In this document: positions 12,822 through 24,141 of the stretch, piece by piece
How positions within the stretch are numbered: the first letter of the stretch is position 1
Layout: each line of letters opens with the position of its first letter
Assembly: GCF_033439725.1 (NCBI RefSeq)
Contig: NW_026944387.1
Coordinates: 3,658,001 to 3,722,000, forward strand
DNA from: Neurospora tetraspora
Taxonomy: Eukaryota > Ascomycota > Sordariomycetes > Sordariales > Sordariaceae
Length of the DNA: 64,000 bases
Reading direction: 5' to 3'
Translations under genes and position numbers: made by a program
Notes under the pieces: generated by a model
Seen by the model: only the letters and a program-made list of their open reading frames with translations
Database searches by the model: none
What the model was told of the DNA's origin: nothing

Positions 12822-13946
12822 ATGAAGGCCAATCTCATGATGCTATTGGCGCCTCTGGCGGCCATGGCAGCACCCACCCCCGACAACAACTTGGAGGCTC
12901 GTCAGGCCAGCCAGAGCATCGACACTCTGATGAAGGCCAAGGGCAAGCTCTACTTCGGTGCCTGCACCGACCAGGGCCGTCTCACCTCGGGCAAGAACGC
13001 GGCCGTTTTGCAGCAGAACTTCGGCCAGGTCACGCCTGAGAACAGCATGAAGTGGGATAGCACTGAGAGCCAGAGGGGCAAATACAATTTTGGCCAGGCC
13101 GACTACCTCGTCAACTGGGCCACCACCAACAACAAGACCATCCGTGGCCACACCTTCCTCTGGCACTCGCAGCTTCCCGCGTGGGTCAGCAACATCCGCG
13201 ACAAAAGCACGTTGACCACGGTTCTCCAGGACCACATCACCACCATCATGACCCGTTACAAGGGCAAGGTCCGTGGATATGTAAGTTACCTGTATTCATA
13301 CCCGTCAACATGTGGGCGTAATCGCTGACACGACTCTCCCGACAGGACGTCGCCAACGAAATCTTCAACGAAGACGGCTCCCTCCGCAGCAGCGTCTTCT
13401 ACCAAGTCCTCGGCGAAGACATGGTCTCGATCGCCTTCAAGGCGGCCCGGGCGGCCGACCCGGGCGCCAAGCTGTACATAAACGACTACAACCTCGACAG
13501 CCCCAACGCCGCCAAGCTGACCAAGGGCATGGTCCAGCACGTCAACAAGTGGGTCGCCGCCGGCGTGCCCATCGACGGCATCGGCACCCAGGGCCACATC
13601 AGCTCCGGAGGCGGCAGCAACCTCGCCGGCGCCATCAAGGCGCTTGCTGCTGCCAATGTTAAGGAGGTGGCGGTCACGGAGCTCGATATCCAGGGTAACA
13701 ATGCTGGTGATTATGCTACTATTACCAAGGGATGCTTGAGTGAGCCCAAGTGTGTTGGTATTACCGTTTGGGGTGTTCGCGATCCGGTAAGTGCTTGTCC
13801 CCTCCCTGGCGACTGATTGTGATACAGACGGCGATGCTGACCATTACTCGCAGGACTCGTGGAGACCCAATGGCAACCCGCTCCTTTTCGATTCCAACTG
13901 GAACCCCAAGGCTGCCTACAACTCCATCGTTCAGGCTCTTCAGTAA
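12822..13946 (+). CDS. gh10-1: GH10 endo-beta-1,4-xylanase, secreted
   Basis: This enzyme cleaves internal beta-1,4 bonds of xylan outside the cell. Three exons (12822-13280, 13346-13786, 13854-13946) with GTAAGT donors give about 330 residues, the usual length of a single-domain GH10 without a carbohydrate-binding module. A signal peptide ([16 protein letters not shown]) and a short propeptide ending EAR precede the catalytic domain. Family motifs in order are [26 protein letters not shown], the acid/base Glu in [10 protein letters not shown] and the nucleophile Glu in VTELDIQG, then GITVWGVRD. All key residues are present and the frame is clean, so the gene looks functional. It lies in the same neighbourhood as two AA9 genes and cellobiose dehydrogenase. 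The symbol rests on remembered N. crassa gene order and should be read as probable orthology. Confidence 0.95.
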
Positions 13947-14827
13947 GCGAGGCGGGCGGGGAACACTTTGGAGGGTTTGGATCGTATTATCGATCTTGTC
14001 CCCACTTCCCAGAGGGGGAATTTCTGTTTCTTCTGTGTATCAGGAGTCTGATGTGCCATTCACGTGGTCAAAAGTAGGATATTGTGCTGGGGAGGACGGC
14101 AATATCAGCATTCACCTTCGTATTGAAATGCTAGGAGCTGTATATGCAAATGTTGGAAGCTCAATCGTTACTCACACCCGCTTCGATTCGTGTGCTCGAG
14201 GATTTCCCGTAAATCCCATCGCGTAAAAGTCATACATGCACTTGGTCTGTTCCAACTGAATTGACCACCTGGATTAAACTTCACATCTGGCAGTCATCCG
14301 TCTGGAGATTCAAGCAAGTGACTGTGATAAATCCCGTCTCTCACCGAGGGTGTCAATCGTGACTGCCCTATTTGCGACCCGGACACGGACGATGCGGAGA
14401 CTCAAAATCGATCTGCTTATCCCATCGGGACCGAAGGCCCTTTGAACCCTGCAGAGAATCGCAGTGGCATGAGATGCACCTTCTTGACTCACACCCGTGG
14501 TCCAGTCCGGGAAGCTTCCTCGAGCCGCTGCGTACCTTCCGCGACAGGGGCATCGAACCTCCCGTCAATCACTCAGCAGACACTCGGCGAAAGTATGCCA
14601 GTGACACCAGCTGAGACTCAAATACAAGTCTCAATCGGGTAGAAGGCTTTCAAAAATACCACCCTCGACTTCGTTATGTGTGTTATTGCACTAAGCTTCC
14701 TTTGTCGTGACCAGAATTAGAGCATCTTGCCAGGATTTGGTGCTGCTGAAGGGGGTGTTGGACCTGTGGTTCAAGTGGACCTTATAAAGTCAAGGAATGA
14801 GATCCCAGTCAACAGTACAGCAAAACA
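13947..14827. other. Intergenic, xylanase to tRNA-Met
   Basis: Holds the xylanase 3' UTR and the upstream flank of the initiator tRNA. Open frames here are short and overlap each other. Nothing else was recognised. Confidence 0.5.
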
Positions 14828-14899
14828 AGCTGCATGGCGCAGCGGAAGCGCGCCGGGCTCATAACCCGGAGGTCACTCGATCGAAACGAGTTGCAGCTA
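14828..14899 (+). tRNA. Initiator tRNA-Met (CAT)
   Basis: A 72-nt cloverleaf. Acceptor arms AGCTGCA (14828-14834) and TGCAGCT (14892-14898) pair fully. The anticodon stem CCGGG/CCCGG holds loop CTCATAA with anticodon CAT at 14860-14862. The T loop is ATCGAAA rather than TTC-type, which is the eukaryotic initiator feature. There is no intron. An eight-T terminator follows at once. Confidence 0.93.
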
Positions 14900-14911
14900 A
14901 CCAACAATCTC

Positions 14912-14919
14912 TTTTTTTT
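14912..14919 (+). terminator. Pol III terminator of initiator tRNA-Met
   Basis: A run of eight T residues begins 12 nt after the tRNA 3' end, the standard RNA polymerase III stop signal. Confidence 0.75.
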
Positions 14920-15271
14920 ACCTTTTTCTTCTTTTTTATTCCTCTTTTCGTTTATCTCTTCCGTTCGTGGATTTTTTTTCTCCATATCACTTTTGTCTAC
15001 TTCGGGCTTGTGGGTGGATTGTTGCACTGTCGTCGTCGAGGATGTTCCAATGCAGCAGACACCAAATCATGATCAGAGCAGATTGTGCATCGTTCTTTGG
15101 ACTTGGACTTTGTTGCTATGTATGTCATCTGCGTCTGCAATGATGCTCCATATTCCAATCCCCTCGATAGTCAAAAGTATCTTCCACCTTCCCATCTTCT
15201 GGCTTTTCACATTATCCCGGCTAAATCCCATCTATATAGTACATACACTGTCTCTCAGTGCAGTTCCAGCC

Positions 15272-16121
15272 CTAGCAGCTAAACACCGACGGACCAGGAA
15301 CAATGTACGACTTGAAGTTATTGTAGATCTGCATCCATCACATTAGCATATTTCCCAACATCACCCTCCTCCCTCACGAAATCGTGGACAAGGAAAACTC
15401 ACATTAGCAGTATACCCCGGATCCGTCGCCTTGAACGCGCCCGGGATCTTCACCAACGGGCCCGGCTCTTTGCTGCCACTACCTCCGGTAACATTAACCT
15501 GCGCACAGCTGATATAAAACTGCGGCGTGCTGCCCGGGTTGTGAATAGCGAGCGACTGGATCCGCAAAAGGTACTCGCCGTTCTTGATGCAAGCTGGGAT
15601 CTTGAAGGTGTAGTCCGCTTTTCCCCGCCCATTTTGGTCAGCACTCTTCCATTCCATCATCATTACCGCGAAGAAAAAAAAAAAGAAAAAAAAAAAAGCG
15701 GAAATAAGGGAAGCGACATACACCTCAAAGGCCAAGACGCCCCAGACCCCCCAAACGTCGGTCCCCAATCAAATATCTTGAATCAATCCCCACTCCCATC
15801 ATAATCCGCCACCTGACCTGGTGCTTTGCTCATATACAGACTAATCGGCCCCTGGTGGTAGACAGCCTGGTCAGTGTAGAAAGTGAAGCTGTCTCCGGCT
15901 TTGACGTCGACGGTGGTGGTGGAGGCTCCGGAGGCGCCGCCGACGTTGCAGCGCAGGTCCGGGGAGGAGAGAGCGGTGACGGGGCTGTTGTAGTTTGTGT
16001 TTTTGCGCAGGTTTTGGTAGACGGGGAATTTCTGGCCATTGAGACCGAATTATTGGAAGATGTAGTGCGCGGAGACGAGGGGGGTGGAGAGGAGGGCGAG
16101 GGAGAGGGTTGTGAACTTCAT
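15272..16121 (-). pseudogene. AA9 lytic polysaccharide monooxygenase, broken
   Basis: AA9 enzymes are copper oxidases that cleave crystalline cellulose outside the cell. Three exons (15722-16121, 15403-15617, 15272-15328, minus) join in frame with proper splice sites; the first intron has branch site TGCTGAC. They give a 223-codon gene of normal AA9 length. Signal peptide MKFTTLSLALLSTPLVSA is followed by the copper His of HYIF. The second copper ligand region [15 protein letters not shown] and the QFYISCAQ tyrosine motif are present, and the end IYNNFKSYIVPGPSVFSC is classic. Two stop codons sit in exon 1: TAA at 16050-16052, where paralogues have Gln just after HYIFQ, and TGA at 15783-15785, where the conserved GSGDW Trp is expected. 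Each is one transition from the expected codon. The first intron holds poly-T runs. Sequencing error is possible but two independent stops make decay likelier. Confidence 0.88.
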
Positions 16122-16991
16122 GGTGGTTGGGGAGGGGGTATGATGGGAACTGAAGCAGCTCGACTGGTGATGGTGATTGTGAGGCAGGAGGGTTAATCTT
16201 GCTAATCAGAGGACTTGCTCTTGCGTATCAAGGGTTTATGAACAGTTATACTGATCTGTATATATAGGGTTGTGAAAGAGGGTGCTTTGTGGTTGCTGCC
16301 CTCAAATGCCGAAGGTGGGCATCGTTTCCGGCATTAGAGGTCGGGCATGGAGCGGGCCAGCGGCCACATCAAGACATTTCTGGACTGCTACTAGAAACGT
16401 AACAAGCAATATAAGCAACAAGGACCATAAGTATCTCGATATTGAAGACATACGAACCCCGTGGGGCGGTAGATTGCACCCAGCAGAGAGAGCGAATAGG
16501 ACAATGGTGAGGTCGGCAGAGTGTGGGTGGGGTTGCGGATTCGACGGCAATATCAACCCGGTTTTCGTCATGTGCCGGAGGGAGAAAATGCCGTGGTAAG
16601 TCCTGTGGGAGTATTTCTGTGAGCCTGCTATGATGCACTTGGAAAGCGTGTTCGTGATCAGATCCTGGTGTTGAACTTGGACGGGAGTACCTCTATGATT
16701 GCTCGGACGCTGATGGTTGAAACCGTGATCGTTGCGCACAGCCGAATTGGGGAAAAGGACAGCAATAACATAATGTACTAACAGCCTGAGGTAGACAGCA
16801 CCGCTGGAGTTTGTTACTGCGATATGCAGACGTATTTCCACAAAGGGGCTCCACTCTGAGCAACTAACAATTACCGCTAAGCACCGCTAAAAAGTCTACT
16901 TAGTCCCACAGTCCCGGCAATCGTGCGGTCGTGACACCGTACAGTTCTTCAACTTGTGTGTGTCTACGGATTTCTCGACTACCAGGCCATC
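16122..16991. other. Intergenic between the two AA9 genes
   Basis: Contains the upstream region of the 15.3-16.1 kb AA9 gene and the downstream region of the next. A minus-strand open frame (16302-16841) shows no recognisable domain. Nothing else is supported. Confidence 0.5.
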
Positions 16992-18070
16992 TCAGGGGCA
17001 TGTGAAGAGAGGCGGGCCTATTGAGGGTCGAGGTTAGATCTGATTTGGTAATGTGCATGGGGAACAGAGGTGGTACATACCTGGGATAACATAAGGGCTG
17101 GTGGTCTTCACGGAGTAGATGTCGATGAGAAGACCCGGGTCGTTGGACCGTCCATACTCATCAGCATGCAATTCTTCTGATACCCATACCGATCTGTAAT
17201 GTTCTCTCACCTTATAGATCCCCGGAATGCTGTAAGTCGTAGGGCTGGCCGTGCCTGCCCCACCGGTGATGTTGAGCTGGGCACACTCCATGTAGAGCTG
17301 CGCTCCGTTCGTGGATCTGGCACCATGAAGGGCAACCATCCCAGCGCGCAAAAGGTATTGACCGTTCGCAATGCACTTGGGATTCTGGATAACCTCGTTG
17401 CCCTTGTTGTCAATGACCTCGTTTGTGGCCCATTTGCCGTTCTTGTAGCCGCCTTCTTGGATCTTGAACCAGCCGTTGCCAACACCGCTGTCGGTTTTGG
17501 CATCGGTCACCTTTTTGAGATACGCCATGACGGGACCCTTTTGACGTAGTCAATCATCATATGTTCATGAGCGAAAAAGTAGTAATGAACCTTGTGGCCA
17601 GCGTCCATTACGTCGTTGGGACCGGCTACTGTCTGTTAGCCCATGTCATGTTTTGTTCGACAAAGGAAGAAGACGGACATTGAAGAGTGTGCCTTCACAC
17701 TGATTGGACCGTAGAGCCGGCAGTCACATCGATAATCTTGTCTGAAGGAGTCATTGGATTTGGAGGCCCATTGCAGGCCATGTTCTTGGAGTTGAGATCG
17801 GTTTGTGGCTATTGGGAGCGGTCAGGGCAGAGGTTCCAAGGGAACAACAGCGGCGGGATTTCCTTACACCATCGTACGAGGGAGTCCGGATTCCGTGGGA
17901 AACCGCTTCGCGCAAGGGAAGGGTCAGCATCGACTTTTGTACGCGCTTCTATCTACAACCGGACATTACTTACGATATGTCTTTCCACCAGCTGTCAACT
18001 GAGCGAAGATTGTATGGGCGAAGGCGCCTGGGAGAAGCGCACTAGCCGTTACCAACAAGGAGAGATGCAT
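16992..18070 (-). pseudogene. Second AA9 lytic polysaccharide monooxygenase, probably broken
   Basis: This is a second AA9 gene in the same orientation as the one at 15.3-16.1 kb but from a different subgroup. It starts MHLSLLVTASALLPGAFA, with the mature copper His in HTIFAQL. Several short exons follow: RTPSYDGP, then NMACNGPPNPMTPSDKII, then RHTL, then [20 protein letters not shown] (copper His in GHKGP), then [16 protein letters not shown] and [15 protein letters not shown]. The last exon 16992-17017 ends GPPLFTCP. Introns are numerous, at least five. A TGA at 17695-17697 replaces the Trp expected directly before RHTL. Two donors (near 17680 and 17595) are poor fits to the fungal consensus. 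One stop in a strongly conserved position makes a pseudogene the best reading, though a sequencing error or readthrough cannot be excluded. Confidence 0.8.
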
Positions 18071-19005
18071 TGTCGACAATGTCTTGATTGTGATTATTCG
18101 TCCTGGCAATGGCGTTCCAGGGCAACAAAACTAATCCTTCCCCCAGAGTGTTTCGAGGTCTTGTTCTATCCATCTTCGTGTCATCAACCTTCGTCTGCTT
18201 TAGCCCATATGCCGAAGGCATCATTGCTGTTGATCTTGAAAACGGGAGGCATGATCATGACGGAGATATTGGCGTTCGTCAATGAGATATTCGACTTGGA
18301 CCAGTGAGAACAGCAAGGCCAATAATGTGCTCGTAAGGGATTTGCCCGCTCACGGAAATGGGAAGCAGATGACTGGAGTGGTCATCGATGCATCCAGTCG
18401 GCCAGAATGCCGACACCTAAAACCTGGCACCTGCCAAAATGCAGGTGCCCGCCCGACTGCACCCGCGTTGTGACTGACGCGGCTCTCCATCATCCCGATC
18501 CGTTGATGTTTGAGGATTATTTCGTCGACCGCAACTCGTTTGCGAGTTTTGGTCTTCCATAGTTCATGTCGAAATCATTTAATGAAGTGCAAGAAATCCA
18601 ATACCGGATCATGCATTTGCTTCCAACACGAGCAGAAGACTACGGCAGTATGAACGCCAAACTGTACCGACGTACCCGGAGATGCCCGGACAGTGCTGCT
18701 TTGTTGCGACCAACACCCCGCCAAAGGGCAAAAGGTTAGTGCACTATCAGTACAAGTGCTTGTTCCTGTTACAGACGCGATAGCACCACATCTTAGCCTC
18801 AAGCGACTTCCGATGCACCAACACCAACAATCAACAACCTTCATCTGAACCTCGATTCACGACATCACAACATCGGCCGAAAGCTTACCATCTTTCATGC
18901 CTTGCTGCCACTAGAGAATCATGGCATATTTATGCCAGCGACAATGTGCAGCCTCTCTTCCTTGACACGCCCTTCCAAAGCCAGTCGTAACAGGCGCCGA
19001 GTATA
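18071..19005. other. Intergenic, AA9 promoter side
   Basis: Host sequence without supported genes. It probably contains the promoter of the minus-strand AA9 gene. A 90-codon minus-strand frame at 18575-18844 has no recognised features. Confidence 0.45.
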
Positions 19006-19282
19006 CAGTCCAATACTGGTTTGTTTGTTAGCTCGAGACCTGTGGTCAACTTTCCTAGGCGTTTATATATCTGATTGATCCGTTTCGTTCTATAAGCAAA
19101 GCGTGATCTTACCTTGCATATGCTATTTTGGAAATTTGATATGCCATATTGAATCTTGTTGATGCCTTTCCGATCCTCACCTAGCCATTCATTTTATCTT
19201 TGTGAGGTTTGGGACAATTCGGGATGGATATCGTCCAATATACCAGGAGTACCAAGCTAATAAACAAACCAGCATTGGACTG
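19006..19282. mobile_element. Tc1/mariner-like MITE, 277 bp
   Basis: The ends form a 28-bp terminal inverted repeat. The left end reads CAGTCCAATACTGGTTTGTT; the right end, reverse-complemented, is identical except two transitions over 28 bp. TA dinucleotides flank both ends (19004-19005 and 19283-19284), the insertion signature of Tc1/mariner elements. The 220-bp interior has no coding capacity, so mobilisation would need a transposase from elsewhere. It is AT-moderate and not strongly RIP-mutated. No second copy was found in this window. Confidence 0.75.
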
Positions 19283-19284
19283 TA

Positions 19285-20464
19285 TAGGGATGTGAAACCT
19301 GGAGGATGGGCCGCCGGACCGCGACATCTAGTATAAGACGGACGCTCTAATATAGCCTGATTGACAGAGCCATTGGCCCGCTTCCCTTCTTGCTATGTAC
19401 AATGTCTGGAATTAATGAAGACTGGCAATGACTGACTGTTGATTGTTAGCACCCGTTTTATCCAAAGTGTGAGCAGATTCGCTGTTCGTTTAAGGCCAAG
19501 ATCGGGCGCGGTGATCCTTCATCTGGTTCACTCCGAAAGTTAGCGTGCGACGAGACTCAGAGGACCTTTGTTGGCCTTTCTCTCCTTCATGGCTCCTTCC
19601 TCATCAAACATCAGCACCTTGTGGCAGTTTCCGCAAAGTCCTGGCACATCCGCTGCATTCCGCCATTACCCGTCTCCAGATCGGTCGAAACGCGTTTGTT
19701 CCTTCCTTCCCATTTTACGCGCGATCACGTCTTGCAACTGAGAAAAACCTCTGCCATCCAGGTGCGCGCTTGACACTGTTCTAGACGCAGGACGTGGCCG
19801 CCAGTTCTGGGTCCTTCTCATTGGATGTCAACCAACCGAAGGGAAGTGACTGCGATGGACCCAACAAACGAACATATCCTTCCTCTTTGTGCCGCGTTAC
19901 GTCACATCCGAGCCTGGGCAAATCTGTTTCTCTGGAAGCAAGCGGAGAAAAGGCCGGAAGGATACCACACTCATGGCAAGTAGAATGGACACACAGGGGA
20001 TGAACTCTCCTCCAAGTCTCGGGGGAGGAATCACACAGGTGGAAGTCGAGGCCAGGAGAAGACTGAAAGGACGAGTATGTTGTGACAATCGAGGGTAGTG
20101 ATCGGCAATGCTCTCTGATGCACGAGCAGCGCGCCTGCCTATCAATGTCGTAGCTCGTATCCGACGGGTCCGAGTATGGAGTCTGGACTCGGCATCACCA
20201 AGTGTTTGGGTCCGGGGAAATATCCGCATTCTCATCCCTCTCGCCTTCTCAAACTTCCATGCGAGTCCTTCATATGGAAGGCGCCCACCCGCAGTACCCC
20301 TGTCGGGAAGGCATGGCTCCCAGTAGTGGGGGCGGCCATGGATGACACTCGGTAGTATTTCTACCTGCGTCTGCCCCGGTTCAAGGATGAAGAAAAGTCG
20401 ACAAACCCCCGGCTTCAACTCTTCCCAGCCAAGGTCACGCTTCTCGAGTGGCCAGACCGGAAAG
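19285..20464. other. Upstream region of cellobiose dehydrogenase
   Basis: About 1.2 kb with no supported gene; presumably the promoter of the dehydrogenase. A 193-codon minus-strand frame (19897-20478) overlaps the dehydrogenase start and shows no family features, so it is treated as chance. Confidence 0.5.
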
Positions 20465-23370
20465 ATGAAGGCCCTCACCCGCCTTGGAGCGACTGCTCTG
20501 GCGGTGTCAATGTGTAAGTTGTCCTTCGACTCTCCCTTTGGTGGTTGTTGACATCATCTGACATCAGTCAACCTCGACAGACCTCCAACAATGCGCCGCT
20601 CAGTACATCAACGAACAATACACCGACCCCATCAACAACATTACCCTCAGCACCTGGCGACCGGACCCTGGTTCGGACTCCGGTGGAAATGCTAGCACTT
20701 ACGCCTTCGGGTTGGTATTGCCTCCCGATGCTCTGACCAAGGATGCCAACGAATATATCGGTCTTTTGGTACGACACCCTCCACACCTGACTTGCTTTGG
20801 GATGGACATCAGTACTAACACGAGTGCCAGCGTTGTGACATCGGTGATGCGGCAAGCCCGGGGTGGTGCGGTGTCTCCCACGGCCAGTCGGGACAGATGA
20901 CGCAGTCCCTGTTGCTCATGGCTTGGGCCTCCAAGGGCCAAGTCTTTACTTCGTTCCGCTATGCGTCCGGGTATAATGTGCCGGGACTCTACACCGGAAA
21001 CGCCACCCTGACCCAGGTCTCTGCCACTGTCAACTCGACCCAGTTCGAACTTATCTATCGCTGCCAAGACTGTCTCGCTTGGAACCAAGGAGGAAGCAAG
21101 GGAATTGTTTCGACCAGCAGTGGCTTGCTTATATTGGGTCGTGCTGCCGCGAAGGGAAACCTTCAGAACCCGACCTGCCCTGACAAGGCCATTCCCGGCT
21201 TCCACGACAAGGGATTCGGTCAATATGGAGCACCCCTCGAGAATGTCCCGCACACCTCCTATTCAGCTTGGGCTGCCCTGGCTACGAAGACTACTACTGC
21301 TGACTGCTCCGGGTATGTCTTGTCCCATGTGTTTTGTTTGTGTATGATTGCTAACAGATCCTGATACAGGGCATCCGACCCAGCACCCACTGGAACCGAG
21401 CCGCCAGCCGAGCCAACTTCGACAGCGGAGCCCGTTCCCGTTTGCACACCCGCGCCAAGCAAGACATACGACTACATCATTGTTGGCGCCGGTGCTGGTG
21501 GTATTCCCATTGCGGACAAGCTCAGTGAGGCCGGAAAAAGCGTGTTGTTGATCGAAAAGGGACCTCCCTCCACCGCAAGATGGAAGGGCACCATGAAGCC
21601 CGATTGGCTTCTGGGCACGGACTTAACTCGCTTCGACGTTCCTGGTCTTTGCAACCAGATCTGGGTTGACTCTGCCGGCATCGCCTGTACAGATACCGAC
21701 CAAATGGCGGGATGTGTCCTAGGTGGAGGAACGGCTGTTAATGCCGGCCTGTGGTGGAAGGTAAGTTGCTCCGATTCTATTGGCCTCGCAAGTCATCCAC
21801 TAACCGCGAACCATAGCCGCATGCTCAGGATTGGGACTACAACTTCCCCGAGGGCTGGAAGTCGAGAGATACCGTGCCGGCCACTAACCGTGTGTTCGGT
21901 CGCATTCCTGGAACTTGGCATCCCTCGCAAGACGGCAAGCTGTACCGACAAGAGGGCTTCAACGTCCTGGCCAGCGGGCTCAGCAAGAGCGGTTGGAAGG
22001 AGGTGATCCCCAACGAGGCATACAACCAGAAGAACCACACCTTTGGTCACAGCACCTTCATGTACGCTAAGGGCGAGCGAGGTGGTCCTCTGGCAACATA
22101 CCTCGTGACGGCGGCAGCTCGCAAGCAGTTCACTCTTTGGACCAACGCCGCTGTGAGAAGGGCGGTTCGTAACGGAAGCCGTGTCACTGGTGTTGAGCTC
22201 GAATGTTTGACGGATGGTGGTCTCGGCGGAACTGTCAACGTGACCACTAACACTGGCCGCGTTATCTTTGCTGCAGGCACTTTTGGTTCCGCCAAGCTTC
22301 TCCTTCGCAGTAAGTTATCATGAAACATGACATTGCATTGGATGGCTTGTTTGCTGACAGGTACAACACAGGCGGCATCGGACCTACCGATCAGCTTGAG
22401 ATTGTCAAGGAGTCGACGGATGGCCCGACGTTCATTTCCAAGGACCAATGGATCAACCTTCCAGTGGGCTACAACCTCATGGATCATCTCAACACTGATC
22501 TCATTGTCACCCATCCTGATGTCGTCTTCTATGACTTCTACGAGGCTTGGAACACGCCCATTGAAGGTGACAAGAACGCCTACCTTCAGAACAGATCTGG
22601 AATCCTTGCCCAAGCTGCTCCCAATATTGGTCCTTTGGTACGTGGCATCAGACATAGTGCGCTCAATCGGGTCTTGCTAACAAGTGGCACTGCAGATGTG
22701 GGATGAACTTAAGGGCTCGGACAACATCATTCGTACCCTGCAATGGACTGCTCGAGTGGAGGGGAGCGACCAGTACACCACCTCTAAGAATGCCATGACC
22801 CTCAGCCAATATCTCGGAAGAGGTGTCGTATCCAGAGGTCGGATGACCATCTCATCTGGTTTGGATACCAATGTGGCCGAGCACCCATACCTCCACAACG
22901 AAGTCGACAAGCAAACTGTCATCCAAGGCATCAAGAACCTCCAGGCTGCGCTGAATGTCATTCCCAACATCTCCTGGGTCTTGCCTCCCCCGAACACGAC
23001 TGTCGAGTCATTCATCAACAATGTGCGTTGCCCTTCTTTGCCCACCGCTGTGTGAATCATACTGACAACTCGGTTCCTGTAGATGATCGTCTCACCCTCC
23101 AACCGTCGCTCAAACCATTGGATGGGAACTGCCAAACTTGGCAAGGATGATGGCCGTACTGGAGGTAGCGCTGTCGTTGATCTGAACACCAAGGTGTACG
23201 GTACCGACAACCTCTTCGTTGTTGACGCCTCCATCTTCCCTGGCATGACCACCGGTAACCCGTCGGCAATGATCGTTATTGCCTCGGAGCATGCTGCACA
23301 GAGAATCTTGGCCTTGAATCCGGTGCCATCTCTGCCTGGCGGCAAGGGCAAGGGCAAGTGGAGAAGATGA
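20465..23370 (+). CDS. cdh-2: Cellobiose dehydrogenase (cytochrome plus GMC flavodehydrogenase)
   Basis: This secreted flavocytochrome oxidises cellobiose and longer glucans to lactones and donates electrons to AA9 monooxygenases. Eight exons (20465-20513, 20581-20768, 20831-21312, 21370-21760, 21817-22309, 22372-22637, 22696-23022, 23083-23370) keep phase throughout and give about 827 residues. After a short signal sequence, an N-terminal haem b domain has the Met of GQSGQMTQSLLLMAW and the His of NVPHTSYSAW as likely axial ligands. A Pro/Thr linker (DPAPTGTEPPAEP) leads to the FAD fold, IIVGAGAGGIPIADKLSEAG. Catalytic His is in RRSNHWMGTAKLG and the partner Asn in FPGMTTGNPSAMIV. There is no C-terminal CBM1; the end is Lys/Gly rich. 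That resembles the CBM-less N. crassa enzyme. The symbol is inferred from that remembered resemblance and gene order. All parts look intact. Confidence 0.95.
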
Positions 23371-23693
23371 GCTGCAACAATGAAGATGAAGCAAATGTCA
23401 TTGTTGTCATAGGCAAGGTGTCAGAATTTGAGAACGGGATGTATACTTAGCATATGTTACCAAATCTTGGAGCTCGAAGTTAGCTACTAGAAAAAGCCAA
23501 ACCTCTACATCTGTTATTCTTGACGTCTCTTTTCTCGTTACGATATTTGCCATGGGCCTTGTATTGTTTGCGAGTGTCTATGGTGAGCCATCGGCGTAGT
23601 GTCCAAATGTTGGTAATTGTAAGATGTGCAAAGTTACACTTATAAAGGCTGTTGCAGCACGGTCAATCATTAAGGAATGGTTGATAGCCGCTT
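23371..23693. other. Dehydrogenase 3' flank to tRNA-Lys
   Basis: Probable 3' UTR and terminator of cellobiose dehydrogenase and the upstream flank of the tRNA. No further feature seen. Confidence 0.5.
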
Positions 23694-23784
23694 GCCCGGC
23701 TAGCTCAATCGGTAGAGCGTGAGACTCTTAAGGAGTTGTTCCTCCGTAATCTCAAGGTTGTGGGTTCGACCCCCACGTCGGGCT
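23694..23784 (+). tRNA. tRNA-Lys (CTT) with intron
   Basis: Acceptor GCCCGGC pairs with GTCGGGC (one G-T pair), with discriminator T at 23784. The anticodon stem is TGAGA/TCTCA and the anticodon CTT lies at 23727-23729. An 18-nt intron (23731-23748) interrupts the anticodon loop one base 3' of the anticodon, the canonical position. The T arm carries GGTTCGACC. A five-T run follows near 23807. Confidence 0.93.
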
Positions 23785-24023
23785 CAATTCCCGTCGTTCC
23801 AAATTCTTTTTGCGTTTTTCTGAACGAAGTTCTGTACTTTGATAGTGCAAGGAAGCACATTTTTTTTTGTTCTCATTGTTTACTTTCTGCGTCTCAGTGA
23901 CGTTATGTGTTGTTCTCTAGTGTTACGGTCATACCAGAATTCCCCTATTCAAGTAAAAAGTTTTACGCATGAAGCCCAACTTAGATTCTCAGCTGTTTGT
24001 CTGCTGTAGGAACTAGAAGTCGT
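23785..24023. other. Gap between tRNA-Lys and the RIP block
   Basis: Host DNA of moderate AT content with several T-rich runs. No gene seen. Confidence 0.5.
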
Positions 24024-24141
24024 GACCCCACAACCGGTCAGGCCCCACAACCGGTCACGTCCCACACCGCTATTTTACCTGTGTACTTTGACACCCTCTT
24101 TCTTTTAATATCAATAATTCTACCAAAACGACGTTGATTTG

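Noticed and set aside
13750-14226. 158-codon plus-strand frame at the xylanase 3' end
   Set aside because: It overlaps the last xylanase intron and exon in another frame and continues into the 3' UTR; no domain is visible.
19897-20478. 193-codon minus-strand frame over the cellobiose dehydrogenase start
   Set aside because: It is antisense to a well-supported gene's promoter and first exon, with no family features.
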